Notes: generated by a model from the sequence alone, not told the origin. A stretch of 64,000 bases of DNA from Psococerastis gibbosa (GCA_963971405.1 OZ020486.1:24513419-24577418), one strand, 5' to 3'. Shown: positions 11,276 through 23,477, numbered from the stretch's first letter. Numbers and translations are program-made.

Positions 11276-11528
11276 GGAGGGGGCCCGCCGAATTAAAAAC
11301 GATCCATAAGCAAATCTGATTTAATCGTGTGAGTGAGTCAAGATGCCAAATATTCACAATAAAATTGATAAAGAGTAGATTATAGCAGACGATATGGCCA
11401 AAATTAGCCTATAAAGCTAAGTAATATAAAATAAACACCTATGCCTCAACCACCATCAAAATATTGCAATAATTAATTATCATGTACAATAGACACATGA
11501 TGAGAAAAATTCCACTGTTCATTTCTAG

Positions 11529-12006
11529 CTGCAGCCTTCAGCCTGATCATGGCGATTTTAATACCGTGGTTAATATAATACCATGTCACGTGATGGTATT
11601 AATAATAAAAATAAATGAACAGCAAATTTAATTTTTTAATTTTTTATGTTGGTAGGTGGAAAATTCAAATTGTGTCTATTTAAACAATTGAATGATCTTC
11701 GGCTACTTTTTTGGTGAGTTTCTTAATTTCTTCCGCCTTAGATTTAGGCAAATTATTTATAATTCTTAAATATATTAATTCAAAAGTAAAACTTGTTTAT
11801 TTCTAGGGCGATATGTGTAAATATATTTGCTATTCATATTTGCTACGGCAGCGTCGCGTTAGTTCAGTTCTTCAGTATTGCCAACATCACAATTAAAAAA
11901 ATTCTGAAATTGGCTGTTTATTCATTTTAAACAATTGAATTAACACCATCACGTGACATGGTATTATATTAACCCCGGTATTATGATCGCCATGATCAGG
12001 CTGCAG
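11529..12006. mobile_element. Palindromic MITE with ~70-bp terminal inverted repeats
   Basis: It begins CTGCAGCCTTCAGCCTGATC and ends GATCAGGCTGCAG. The inverted ends continue through ATGGCGAT, AATACC, GGTTAATATAATACCATGTC and ACGTGATGGT. The same end (AGCCTGATCATGGCGATTAT) is repeated several times at 28672-29136. No coding sequence. The target duplication is not clear. Confidence 0.85.
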
Positions 12007-13900
12007 GAAGTCAGATAAATTCAGCAGTGATTATTTTTAATCTTAAACTGGGATAAAAAATGTATACAAGGTCATTTTTTAATGCAAAGTACTATTAAAA
12101 ATTGGTTTGTTTACATTTTTAACTCCTAGATTAAGTTAATACTAAACGACATACTGTATATTGTGCCCACAGGTAAATATTTAATCCCATAGGACATAGG
12201 TGCTATTGGGTACATAAAAACGCGATGGCACATTATTTTACACAAACCGAACCGAGGTAAATTCTGCTAAAAGTACTAAAACGCTGACAGTCTGGAAATG
12301 TTGCAAAGTTATCAAGCTCGGGCGCAACGAAACAAATTAATATTTAAAGACATGTGAAACTTCCAGAAACTTTATCGACAGTTTTTCATTTTGAGAAATT
12401 GCAAAGGTATGCTGTAGAGTAATTGTCATGACACTGAGCTACGATATTTGCAATGTAAATTGGACAACTTGTGAATTCTCTAGCTAGAGGTTTCCCAATT
12501 ACGTAAGAGACTGAAAATTTGATCATACCGTATTGCTATTCCAGTTTTATTACAATACTAGTAGTTTTTTGTTTTGTTGTTTTGTTTAAGTGCGGTTCCC
12601 TGTTGGGAAATGGCGCTAGGAAGTTAGGGATGTTTTCCTATTATTTTGTGGGAGAGGGTTATCCGCTCTGTAGTATAAGTAGTTCGAGGGGGGGGGGGAA
12701 GTACTAGTAGTATACAATACAATATCAGGTTCAAATTGATTTTCTTTTGGTTTCCTACATTTGGTGGTTTTGCGATTGTACAATACATGAATAGGTTAGA
12801 TTTTTTTATAATGAAAAATTCACAAAAAAATACAAACTATCGCAGTAAATTTAGATTGTTTCAACTGATTTAGGCCTACAAAATCATGAATTAAAAAAAC
12901 AAGAGACATACAGTATATAGAATTATAAATGTAGACCTTATAGAATGTGGTAGTACTATAGGCCTAGTAGCGGTTAAAATAGTCTGCCTTTGAGAAAGTT
13001 TGTTTTTTAATGAATTTTCTTATCTTTGCGGGGTACGCGGCCGTATAATGAGGAATTAATTAATTTTCGTCTAGATGACGTCTTGGCTGATCCTTTGTGT
13101 TTCCAAAATGTCTTGAAATCTCTGCCTTAAGGTTAGTTGTGTTGGATATTGTACTCTATAATACAATATTTACTGTACGTATTAGTAATGAGCTACGGTT
13201 GCCAGTAATTTTTAAACAATTTAGGCTCATGTATACAGAACTTCACCGCGCGAATATGAAGTCTTAATGGCCCGAAATAACATGAGAAATAGGGGCAAAT
13301 AATTATGCAAAATACACAAATTCCATCTCAGCACGAATTGTGTGAATCAAATGAAACTAGCAGGAGGAACGAACAATTTTGAAAACAAAAGTTCTGTCAT
13401 TTGAATTTTTAATGAAAAAAAAGACGCCAAGCTCATATGCTCATTTCTAAATTGCACTGGAGGGAATCAGCATTCGCGGATTACGAGGGGGGATTTACAG
13501 CGTGAAACGGCTGGGATATTATACGGTACAAGGAAGCCTCTATGCGGCCACCCTTGACCCTCTCTAGCTGTTTCTCCGTCTAAGTGCACCCCACACTTCC
13601 GTCTTAATTAATGAGGTTAGCAAGGAGTCGGCATATTAGGAAAGAAGCACTTGGAAATGTTAAAAGCTTCCGCGTTTGTTTGTGACCTAGATAAAGGCAA
13701 TTTAGTTTTTAAAACGGGTGGAAAATGCTACGTGCGGTTTCCGAAATTATTATTATATAGTCTACAATTTGTTTAAGTATCAGCCATACAGTGGTAAGGA
13801 AACATTCCAGATGATTGACTGTTGGACGAAAAAACGGGATGTCGAAGCTTGGGTCTCGACACATAAAAAGACTAATATTCCACCTGATGGAAAGCATTTA
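12007..13900. other. No gene recognised
   Basis: Mostly AT-rich sequence. It contains a half-site TTGTTTACATTTTTAA near 12110 and a G9 tract near 12690. Short frames around 13709-13984 overlap on both strands and show no domain. Confidence 0.45.
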
Positions 13901-13924
13901 TGTTTATCTTCGATGATGATAAAG

Positions 13925-14262
13925 AACACTTTTTGCGATAAATCAACGATTTCAACGCGGCCGGTCAAAGTGAAAATAATGTGATACGGTACTTGATTTT
14001 ATTGATATTATCCGATTTTGATGAAATAGCACAAAATGTCTTGAACAAGTTCTTTAACCTGCGTGACCTGCAATTTCAAGATGGCGGCAATCAAAACCTT
14101 AAAAAATTTATATCATAATAAATATTGGTTTTAGAGGGATAGAATAAAATGTGATTGAAAGCCCGTATTTTTATGCACCATAATGGTAATTGACACGTTT
14201 TACGACAAATGAAAAATTTCAAGATGCCGGCCAGTCAAAGTGAAAATGATGTGACACGGTAC
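13925..14262. repeat. Dispersed repeat shared with 50390-50540
   Basis: It contains TTTCAAGATGGCGGC, AATCAAAACCT and TTTTACGACAAATGAAAAAT. These match, in reverse complement, the block at about 50390-50540. A sub-block CCGGTCAAAGTGAAAATAAT (13964) is repeated as CCAGTCAAAGTGAAAATGAT (14229), about 265 bp apart. The copy is diverged and probably an old non-coding transposon. Confidence 0.65.
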
Positions 14263-14510
14263 TTGCACAAAAGTTCATAGTTGTTTGTATTTTAAAAGAG
14301 GGAAAACGGGTTCGGGGCTTGTGCGAAAGGTGTTCTAGTGTACCGGTACTTTAATAGTGCAATATGTTATTATGCATTAGCTAGGGAAGGAGAAATCGCC
14401 ACCCCGAAAAGCGGGGTCGGTGCTTTTATGAAACCTCCGAACACCGGGATTTTTCTTATCTGTAGGGACGGAGAGAGACGCGCTATTGTTGTATTACAGG
14501 TATATCACAC

Positions 14511-14732
14511 CTAGTAGTAGTATGGTTGGACACAGTCCCAGGCCACGGTGTGGGCCCATACGACAGTGGACCTCCTAATTAGAGTGGATTCCGAACCACT
14601 TGGGAAACACAGTGAAGTCACACGATTAGTTCGGAGGTGACCAGGACAAGTCCTACCATGTTTCCATGCCGGCACTGTGCACACGACCAAGTTTTCTGCA
14701 TCTTTGAACCTGCTCTGGTCGGCTGGATTCAA
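14511..14732 (-). repeat. Dispersed repeat shared with 48120-48300
   Basis: Read on the minus strand it contains ACTTGGTCGTGTGCAC, GGAACATGGT-like and GTGGTTCGGAATCCACTCTA landmarks. They occur in the same order on the plus strand at about 48120-48300. The sequence GGTTCGGAATCC resembles a tRNA B box, so a SINE origin is possible. The 73-codon minus frame has no known domain. Confidence 0.6.
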
Positions 14733-14878
14733 CTTGGTATGGCGGCCGGCATCACACCTACCTATCGTAGATGTCTGAAAAACTGCAATTTTTTTTATTG
14801 TCTAGCATAAAATGTTGGAATAATTATTAGGACTAATAATTTGTTAGGTTCTGAATTCCAATCTCTACGAGCCATGTG

Positions 14879-14975
14879 TCAAGTGATCGGAGTCGTGTCG
14901 TAACTCAGCACAAGTATTAATTTACTCATTGAGGCGACTGAAGAGGTTAATCGGATACATTCATCAAATTGTTTG
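14879..14975 (-). repeat. SINE fragment (family 2)
   Basis: In reverse complement it reads AATGTATCCGATTAACCTCT then ACTTGTGCTGAGTTACGACA. This matches the left part of the copy at 57197-57373. The tRNA-like end is truncated. Confidence 0.65.
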
Positions 14976-15870
14976 TATGCGATTAACATTAAAAAAAAAT
15001 GAAAAAAAAAATAGGTAGCTCTATTTTGAATAGCAAAACCTCTTGGTCAATTATTGTACTATGAATATTGTAATATAGGCCTAATTGAGTCCCTTTTCTC
15101 CAATAAAACAGGAAGTTTAAAAATATTACACGGGGGTATATTCCAATACTGAAACTGAAACTGAAATGAAACTGAATAAAAGTCATGATGATTGAAACAG
15201 CTTATCAGCTTATTCTTGTGAGCTACAATATAACTTTTACATCCTCCCTAAAAAGGGAAATAAAAAAACCGAATTCAGGGCAAACAAAAGGAAGGGGTGA
15301 CCTACATTATAACCTTTTTGGATGGTATAAAGAATATTCAGATTATGTCTCTCCGTATCGATTACACTCGAGTATTTATGAAGTGTGTTGAATTATATTA
15401 CCTGAGGTTCTGTAGGGACAGTTTTGGTCACTAGGTTCGCTGACGACAAACCGATATCCATATTATTCAAAATGGCCGCCGTTTGCATGAGAAAACTAAG
15501 CTCTTAGCATCTAATTAATTATTTTAATATTTTTTATAATATTTTTACTATGCCTGGACCTTATTTCGCTGCATATAATTTAATATATATATTCTCCATG
15601 ATTTATAGAAAAATTTCACTTTAAAATAATACGTAATAAAAAAATTATGGAAAAATCAACGCTTTGATATCTTAGGAAATGGTGCTTCCATCTATAAAAT
15701 AACGTCACAAATAAACCTCATTTCGAATGGAGCTAGTTCTCTTCTATCCACCACTTGGCCACAAGTTTCATGAAAAAAGATTTGTGTTTTTAGTTTACCT
15801 ACTCGTTGCCGCAGTTAAATGAACTCTGAAGAGCGAGCTCACACTTTTCTTCCTATTTTATAATATATAT
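14976..15870. other. No gene recognised
   Basis: AT-rich; A/T runs near 14990. No domain-bearing frame and no element edge found. Confidence 0.5.
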
Positions 15871-16268
15871 AAGAGGATGTGCTACATAGAAAATTGGCCC
15901 CCCAAAATTCAATATTTTTCATTTTTTATTTAATTAAACCAGCAAGTGCAAGTTATTAAAAATTGGGCTCATTTAAATTGCAGAAGACTACTTCGTTCAT
16001 CATGTTATCGGGTATTTTTGCTTTTGTATTTTTCCTAAAAATCCTAGATCACGCGAAATTTTGATCTCCTCTGGTTTATATGAAAGAGCTAAGGTACCAA
16101 AAATTTAATATTTCCTATTATATGATGCATGAAGTAGCTTTCTACTATACTTAGGCTACATGCTGAGCCAAATCTTTGATAACTTACTTTTTTAATTAAT
16201 TTAAAAATTAAAAATCAATATAAACAACAAATTTTGGGATGCTAATTTTCTACGTAGCATGTCCTCTT
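15871..16268. mobile_element. MITE with 28-bp terminal inverted repeats
   Basis: The left end is AAGAGGATGTGCTACATAGA and continues AAATTGGC. The right end is its reverse complement with a few changes (GCTAATTTTCTACGTAGCAT then GTCCTCTT). A right-end-only fragment recurs at about 38871-38925. No target duplication is certain; the left flank is TATAT and the right is AAGAGG. It is about 398 bp and non-coding. Confidence 0.8.
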
Positions 16269-16984
16269 AAGAGGAAGCTGGGCGTGGTTATTGCCCCTCC
16301 TCAATCCCCCTAAATATGATAGTTTATTTTTTATTTAACCTAATACGTATGTTATTATAAGATTCGGTCCATCGAATTAAGTCTGTTTCATACACCATAT
16401 TGAAATTAATTTAATTTAATTTTTGGTTATATACAATAAGCTATATAGCCTAAGTTTTCCGGGAATTTGATAATTCTATACCAAAAAGAGTGAACAAGTC
16501 CAAATTGGTATTGGGCCAGTTACTCTAGGTACCTACGATAAATTCAACATCAACTCTAACTCCGGACATTTTCATGGTGTTAGTTTGACTACTTAATAGC
16601 TTCTTTATCCAGATTACGAGCTGTGATGAAGCGAAATCATTAGTATTGTGTTACTTAATATTTTAGGTGTATAAGCGCTTGAGATGCTCAAAGTTTCTAA
16701 TGCAGTCCAGACGCAATTCCATTTGCTTTAGTCGTGAAAACTTTGGCCTGTCTCCAGCGTTTTCAGACTTATGTGCGTTGGCACCCTTGCCAATGTCTCC
16801 GAAAGTAAAGTTTGATTTGCTCCAGTGCTTTATAGTCGCTCTATTTTCACAGAATTGAAGATAAATGGAATAATGCAGATATTCTTATTTATCATCTCTT
16901 TTGAAATTATTTTCCTGTTTGATCACTAAACTACACTCCATGCGCAATGTAGACTATTATTTGCTTTATTAACTGATATACATG
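16269..16984. other. No gene recognised
   Basis: A 63-codon frame (16667-16858) has no recognisable domain. No repeat boundary seen. Confidence 0.45.
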
Positions 16985-17365
16985 TGCAACAAAAATTTAG
17001 CCTATTTTATTAATGTGTCTTAAATTTTAAAAATCCAGAAAACTCAAAGTCATTATGTCTGGCAGTCAAACTGTAATTATCGTTTCTCCCGGAAAATCAT
17101 TAAAAAGAATGTAGGGAGATATCTCCAGCGGCATGGCGCCCAGTTTTTGAAATTTTAATACGTCCATAAACTAGTTGTACAGGGCCGAAGTAAATGAAAT
17201 CAGGAAAATCGGAAAGGTATTGAATAAGTGACTCATGGAAAAGCTAGTAGGCTTGCATTTAGAATAGCAGAGGTTGTGGAGAGTATAGATATTGTTCACC
17301 CCTCGATTAATCGGTGATTATTTTTCATGTGTAACTTCTTATGGTGAGCTCTCGAACATAAATAA
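16985..17365. repeat. Direct repeat, copy 1 (partner at 22490-22945)
   Basis: Shared landmarks in order are TTTTATTAATGTGTCTTA, CAAACTG, ATCGTTTCTC, GAAAATC, ATCTCCAGCGGCAYGGCGCC, AATACG.CATAAACTA, GGAAAA and CTTCTTATG.TG. The copies are about 5.5 kb apart in the same orientation and clearly diverged. This is either an old dispersed element or a segmental duplication. Confidence 0.75.
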
Positions 17366-17589
17366 TTAGATTATTCGTGACTTCGTGGTATTTCATTTTA
17401 ATAAAAAAAAAAAGAACAAAAACTTAGAGTTTTAGAAAAACTTGTTATAACAACCCGAATTAGTAAAACCCAAATAATCGTTAAGAAATTAACTTTGTCT
17501 AAGAAGCCCACTTGTGTTAGTATAAAACCCTGAGCGCTTTCGGCAAGAACTGTCATCTACAGAGGGAAACCCACTAGCACAGTTACACC

Positions 17590-18171
17590 TTATCTGCGAT
17601 TTGAGACTTGCTCAACGCGAGGAGAAAATGCAAATGTGACTAGGGAGAGGAAACCTTGGTTTATATAGGACTGGGAGCGGGGGGAGGAGGGGCGTGGCTG
17701 GTTACCTATTCCTAACCTACTAGCTACATCTATTAGAGGGGATGATTGTGTGAATGTTATGTCGTTTGTTAATTTTTCCCTATTGTGTAAAGCTCTTTTG
17801 ATCTCAACATTTTCAAGAAAAATTAAAGTGTAACTTTTCTTTATTTTGTGTAGGGCTGTCCAATTGTGAGGATCGAATGATGTGCGATTTTCCGAGTTAA
17901 GGTGTTTCGCGAATGTGGTGTTGGTGTCTCCTATACCTGTTATATGTTTTCTGACCCTAGTTTTAAAGCTTCTGCCTGTTTGGCCTGTGTAAATTGCGTT
18001 ACAATTTTGACGATAAACTCCATTGCCTTTTTCCTTTTCTGGTTTGGTTTTGCAGTTCATGAGTTTATTGGCTAAATTGCTACGGTTGTACGGGGCTGGT
18101 GTTTTTTCCGTTGTAGAAGAAATGAGGTTACTTATTTTTTCTGTGATTTTTTCTATGTATTGTATCCTGAA
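17590..18171 (-). pseudogene. Penelope-like element remnant with GIY-YIG domain
   Basis: A minus-strand frame stays open for 193 codons from just after a stop at 18172-18174. About 50 residues in it shows GVYRQNC...IYTGQTGRSFKTRVRKH, which fits the GIY-YIG nuclease core: GVY replaces GIY, YTG replaces YIG, and the conserved Arg and His follow. This domain, preceded by a Lys-rich linker, is typical of the C-terminal end of Penelope-like retroelements. The reverse transcriptase that should lie upstream (higher coordinates) is not visible past 18172, so this is a 5'-truncated copy. The tail after the nuclease (ending VEQVSNRR) is unassigned. Other GIY-YIG proteins are possible, but a host gene is unlikely given the lack of splice signals. 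A nuclease is known to process DNA ends during insertion in this family; activity here is not implied. Confidence 0.75.
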
Positions 18172-18174
18172 CTA

Positions 18175-18639
18175 CCCTAATAAACCCGGAAAGCAATAAA
18201 TCATATTTCTCCAGGGGGGGGGGACAATATGTACGCCTCTTATCCTTTTAACATAGATATGAATTTCACAATGAACTCATTTACTGCACTGCAAGTTACA
18301 GAGGAACAAGTAGGCTACGTAAAATAAACAATTACGCTAATCATTATCCATAAAAATTAAAAGGAAAACGAGGATTTTATCGTAGGCTACTTGACTTGTA
18401 GCCTAACATAGAGCATATTTTAATGCTGTGAATTTTTTTACTTACCATTTTAAAGCAATCGATTTTCCTCTTATTTTTCTATCTCGTAAAGACTGCTAAA
18501 AATGCATCCACCTGTTGCAGTAAAGGCAATAGATTGGCATACGACATTTTTTCACTTCTAACCGGGTGTTTGCTTGTGTCTCTACCTCAACCTCAACTTT
18601 TCTCAAAAAAATAATAAAGTAAAAAGTAAAAGTAAATTC
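18175..18639. other. No gene recognised
   Basis: AT-rich sequence with a short G run at 18214. The first bases could be more Penelope-like sequence interrupted by stops, but no motif is recognised. Confidence 0.45.
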
Positions 18640-18878
18640 GTGTCGGGGTGGTACTACCCGTGGTACAGCAGTTTTCAGGTTGCATCAACAGCCTCCTGTT
18701 TAACCTATCGACAGTCAGGGAAGACTGCCGGGACCGCCGGCTTTACATGCCCTCCGAAGCATGGTAGTCAGAAGATAAATAATTGTACCACTAGAAAATT
18801 TTGGCATTCGGGTGGGACTCGAACCAGTCACCTTCTCGATGATAGTCCGAGTCGTTACCTCTACGCCATTCTGACTAC
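18640..18878 (-). repeat. tRNA-derived SINE (family 1 head and body)
   Basis: Read on the minus strand the head has an A-box-like ATGGCGTAGAGGTAACGACT and a B-box-like GGTTCGAGTCC about 35 bases on, as in RNA polymerase III promoters. The body follows with CATGCTTCGGAGGGCATGTA and AAAGCCGGCGGTCCCGG. The same body occurs in the copies at 33127, 36124 and 60617. The tail region (about 18640-18700) differs from those copies, so it may be a subfamily. Confidence 0.82.
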
Positions 18879-19379
18879 TAAAATAAAAAAATAATGATAG
18901 AGGTTACCACCATGTAACTACCAGAGTACCAGCTAACCACCAGCTAATTTATTTCAGTACCACCTCACCATGTAAACTTAACCTATTGTGTGTAAATAAC
19001 AATAATCCAAACAAAGTAAAAAGTTTTACGCGCCTGTTTGTTGAGTTTCCTGCAGTTTAAAATATAATAATTTTGTATTCGAGGAGATCGCGGAATGCCA
19101 TGCATAATTATGCAGATTGGTTTTGTAATTAATTAAGTTTTTGTGGTTATTATTGCCGTTTGTATTATTATTATTTTGGATCCTTATCTGTATCCTTGAA
19201 TCTGTGTTTGACTAAGTTCTGGATTATACCTTGGCTATGGTTAGGCTTCTAAAATTTTCGGTCACCCTGCCAAAATAAAATACTGGTGAATAGAGACCCA
19301 CACAGGCCAAAGACCCGCACTCGCCTTATGTTTTAACAAAATATGAACGCAGAGCGGCTAGTCTTGGTGAGGTTATTGA
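18879..19379. other. No gene recognised
   Basis: AT-rich. Short tandem motifs such as TACCACC recur at 18900-18970. Nothing else seen. Confidence 0.45.
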
Positions 19380-19387
19380 CCAAAAGG

Positions 19388-19632
19388 CAGGCACGTAGCC
19401 AGGGAGGGGGCTTTGGGGGCTGAAGCCCCCCGAAATGTAAAAAAAAATTGCATTGTTCAGTTTTCACCTGTAATTTTTTTCTCCCTCTAAAAACACTAAA
19501 ACTGCGTGTTTTTGCATGTAAATTCTTAAAAATTTCCGGAGGCAGGGGGGGCGGACCCGCCGTTTTACTGGGGGTATTCAATACCCCTTGGTAGTTAGCC
19601 CCCTCCGAAATAAAATCCTGGCTACGTCCTTG
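19388..19632. mobile_element. hAT-type MITE, perfect 8-bp TSD
   Basis: The ends are CAGGCACGTAGCCAGG and CCTGGCTACGTCCTTG. The exact duplication CCAAAAGG flanks it (19380-19387 and 19633-19640). It is 245 bp and contains GGGGGCTGAAGCCCCC, a short GC palindrome. Confidence 0.93.
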
Positions 19633-19640
19633 CCAAAAGG

Positions 19641-21778
19641 CAATGAGATTAGTTGACTTACGAGTATACTAATAAAAAATTAGGAAGGTATATTTTCAAC
19701 ACTTGAATTATAATTTCTAGCGATTTTATATACTGTATATTTTATATGATACCATATCAAATTAAGGAAGTTTTACAGATCGAATTTGAAAGTTAAACTA
19801 TTTTAAAGCACAAATCCATTTGTTTCACCTTTCGTGAGGGAAACGTTTGTTTTTGACTACCTACCCACCTACTGGGGCAAAAACCTGCACCGTGGGTAGG
19901 ACATTGATTTTATTTTTATATGAAACAATGATGACGAAAATTGTCAACTTTTGTCGAGAGACTAGTAAAAATTACCGGTAGTTCAAGTCAGATTGTTCCA
20001 AAACCAACTGCTGTGATACTACTGAAGATGGTACAATTTTAAGTTAGGCTTTACAAAAGGATATTGTTAGCGTTTAAAGTTGAGCAGACGGACAAGGTTT
20101 CCTCCACTTTGGTGCCGAAAAACTTAAGGTTTGACAGTGGGCAACAACATGTTGGGGCTTAGTCCAAGTCGTCGGGCAAAGACCAGCATTTGCAGACGTT
20201 TGGGGGAAGGTCTTGATCATTAGCCCTGGTGATATTTCCGTCTTTCTTATTGGCTGATCCTAGGGGCAAACGTCTTATCTAGTGGTTGAGTTAGATTAGT
20301 GGCTAAGAGATTAATAGAATTAGTTTGATGTGGGTTCATCTGAAAAGTGTGGGTCTTTACCCCCCCCCCCCTCCTGCAGCCTGTACCGTTTGTATAATTG
20401 TGGGCGTGAACTTAAATAGTTTGTACAGAGATTTAAAAAAATATATAAGTTTTATATCAAGTTGGTGAATGCGGGCTTATTGACTGTATTGAGTGCTATT
20501 GTACTTCACGAGAGAAGGGTTAGAACAATCCGTCATATCAAGGGTCGGTGAACAGCTAATTACAATGCAATGCATCTCGTTACCATAGTAACATGGCAAT
20601 AACAGTGTCACTAAGTACGGTATACATCACTCTCTAGATACAACACGGCTATAGTTGTCATGTTTTACATGAGACAAAAAATTTCAAATAAGGTCTTTTT
20701 TTGAAGGCCATTGGCTCTGCTCAAAAACGTAATTTTGCAAACTGCTCTACATTATGTACTTTAAAAAAATACTGTAGGTATTTTAGTTGAGTTTTGGTTG
20801 CCGTAAAACATTGCAACCATCAATGAATTCAATATTTTTTGGCAAAAAAATCATCGTGTTTTTTCTTTTCTTTCCTTTCCCAGGAAACACTATATCTTTT
20901 GTAATAAAATTACTGCTATACCGTACCAAAATTGGACCAAACCTGGTATTCTGATTTGTCCCACCCATATCTATGTTAAGTTCGATAACCAGTCTGGTCT
21001 GTCAAATGGCTAAATGCCGTTAAAACCATACAGTATGTATCTACGATAAGTTAATTAAAATTTACGGGCCCACTGTCGGTCGCATCTATTGCAAATTGAA
21101 ACGAACGCAGCAGCAGCAGCAGCAGCAGCACTGACCAATGTATTTTATGTCGATACAAGAAGGGAAATAAAATGCACCCAGGGTAGGGCCTAATTTAATT
21201 TTTCAAATCCCTCACGGAGAACTCGGATGATACCAGTCGATAATAATGACTTAGAACACGTGACATGAGGATAAAGCCCCCATCCCACCGTCATCAACGG
21301 GCTTCCGTTTGAATTAAAAATGATGTCAACTCATCTGAACCTTGACTAAAACCTGGGACCCCACGGCGGGGTTTTTTTGCAAGCCTTCTGAATGAACTGC
21401 TATGTTTTATTGTCTTCCCAGCGCAATTGTCCCTTGGGCGGCCATTGTTTTCCTCAACATTGCCTTGAACAGAAATGTTTGCTGTTGGGTGTTTGATCCT
21501 GAATACGTACCGTACAGCAATACCAACTTTATAATTGAAACCCCTACATGCTTACTTGGTCAGGACATTCATGTTACTTATTTCATGCACCATACTGTAT
21601 ATTATATTTGTATAATATAGCGTACAAATACCGTACTAGATGACTTTTTGGATTTTGCATGCTGGCGTAATATTGCACAAAATTACGACAGCGATCAAAT
21701 ATACTGAAGTATTGGTTATATGGTGTGTAAAATTCCCTGCAATGAGAGCTGTAGAGAGCATCATTGTGGGCGTCAAGC
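19641..21778. other. No gene recognised
   Basis: Long stretch without a supported element. It contains seven perfect CAG units at 21108-21128 and a C10 tract near 20361. The short frames at 20783 (-) and 21402 (+) have no recognised domain and no splice context was convincing. Confidence 0.5.
21108..21128. repeat. CAG microsatellite
   Basis: Seven perfect CAG units. They do not lie in a frame I can support as coding. Confidence 0.9.
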
Positions 21779-22170
21779 TAAGGTGCCCATTCCATTGACC
21801 GGCTAGGGCTATTTCCAAAAACGGTGACGTGGTAGCAGACATTCAAGACTTAGGTGGCGTTTCCATCGACCTCGCATTGCAGAATTGACGGAAATGTTTA
21901 TTTTCCTCTATGCCATAGTTAAAATTGATCAATGATCATACAATAAAATCACAAACAAACAAACTAAAATTAAAAAATGGCTTCATGGGATATGTTAATT
22001 ACAAACATTTTAATAGATTTCTATAAAAAGAAAAACAAACATTTCCGTCAATGTCATTTGCAATCTGCAATGCGAGGTCGCTGGAAACGCTACCTAAGTC
22101 TTGAGTGTCTGCTACCACGTCACCGTTTTGGAAATAGCCCTAGCCGGTCAATGGAATGGGCGCCTTAGGA
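21779..22170. repeat. Foldback element
   Basis: The left arm (about 21779-21900) recurs inverted at about 22040-22170. Paired landmarks are GACCGGCTAGGGCTATTTCC with GGAAATAGCCCTAGCCGGTC, and CGACCTCGCATTGCAGA with TCTGCAATGCGAGGTCG. The loop is about 140 bp and AT-rich. Arm identity looks around 90 percent or more by eye. Confidence 0.9.
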
Positions 22171-22225
22171 GCAGAGCAATCTATATAAATTGCATGCTTC
22201 ACTATCTAATATACTATACATATAT

Positions 22226-22476
22226 ATGAGGAGCTTGGTTACAAACGTGGCCAACTCCATTTTTAAAAAAAATGGGGTTTTGATCCGACCTTGCAGAAAA
22301 TTGTAATGTCCACCTGCACGTTGTAAATTAAAGTAACAAAATCAGCCAGATTGCGCACAAAAGCGCTGAGAAGTCTAGGATTAGCTATAAAATTAATGCA
22401 ATTTTCTACAGTAAATCCGCTCTCCTGAAAAATTCTACAACTTGGAGTTGGCCATGTTTGTAAACAGCCTCCTCAT
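22226..22476. mobile_element. MITE with ~35-bp inverted ends
   Basis: It begins ATGAGGAGCTTGGTTACAAA and ends TTTGTAAACAGCCTCCTCAT, continuing inward with GTGGCCAACTCCA and TGGAGTTGGCCAT. No coding sequence. The target duplication is not certain because both flanks are TATA-rich. Confidence 0.82.
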
Positions 22477-22489
22477 GTATAGGTAGCCA

Positions 22490-22945
22490 AAATGTAGCTT
22501 ATTTTATTAATGTGTCTTACATTATAAAAATCCACAAAAAAAAAAAAGATTGCTATATAGAAACAGGATAATACAACTTAACTGTTAGTCATCATGCTTG
22601 ACAGCCAAACTGCAATGATCGTTTCTCCAGGAAAATCGTTAGAAAGTATTGAAAGAATGAAGGGAGACATCTCCAGCGGCACGGCGCCCAGTTTCCGAAA
22701 TTCGAATACGCTCATAAACTAACTGTATACAGGGTCTAAGACTCACTCTAAGTGAATGAAATGAAAATTGGTAAGGAATTGGACAGGGAAGACATGGAAA
22801 AAGTAGTACATTTAGAATAGCATTTAGTATAGATGAGGAACCTAGATATGGCATTGGCAGTGTTATATATTCAATGATATTGGTCACCACCCGCTTTATA
22901 GGTTTTTTATTTTTTTGAATTGCAACTTCTTATGATGGGCTCTTG
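22490..22945. repeat. Direct repeat, copy 2 (partner at 16985-17365)
   Basis: It shares the ordered landmarks listed for copy 1, including ATCTCCAGCGGCACGGCGCC. It is slightly longer because of small insertions. The 83-codon minus-strand frame inside it is not preserved in copy 1, which argues against coding function. Confidence 0.75.
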
Positions 22946-23469
22946 AGAACTGGTCTGTCGACTTTTTTTATGAAGTAAGATAACGCAATGTTAACAGTTT
23001 TGGCGGTATGATTCGTGAATCTGAACAAAGCCATTGCTTTAATTGCCTCGAGCAGGGTCATAGGCTATAGGCCCAAAAGGTCCACCCTATCTACGGCCCC
23101 GGATACAATGCAGGTTAAGGGGATGGATGTTATAGACAAAACTGCTGATGAAAATAGGCTCCAACTGAACAGCAGTTTTCGGAATGGGGGCCATGGGGCC
23201 AATCTCATTGCAGAGAAAAGCTTAATTAATTCCGGTGTATGAACTAATGATGTAATCAGCATACATCAGCAATTAGCTGACATTTCATAGCCAACTTTAT
23301 CGGTTTACCCCATCAGGCTATCGCTTGCTTTTAAAATTTGGTTTCAGTGACCTACAGGCTACACTATTTCTCATGAGCCTTCGAATTTATTTACCGCTCC
23401 AGCTGTTATTTGCTGATGCTGAGAATGGAGGATTTCTTGATTTGGGGGTCACCCGAAGGTTAAGTCATA
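22946..23469. other. No gene recognised
   Basis: Overlapping short frames on both strands at 23015-23262 have no recognised domain. Possibly an old repeat. Confidence 0.4.
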
Positions 23470-23477
23470 GGTGTACT

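Noticed and set aside
13718-13984. 88-codon plus-strand frame as a possible exon
   Set aside because: No domain, overlapping frames on the other strand, and its 3' end lies in a dispersed repeat.
22639-22890. 83-codon minus frame in a direct repeat
   Set aside because: The frame is not kept in the partner copy at 16985-17365, so conservation is not at protein level.
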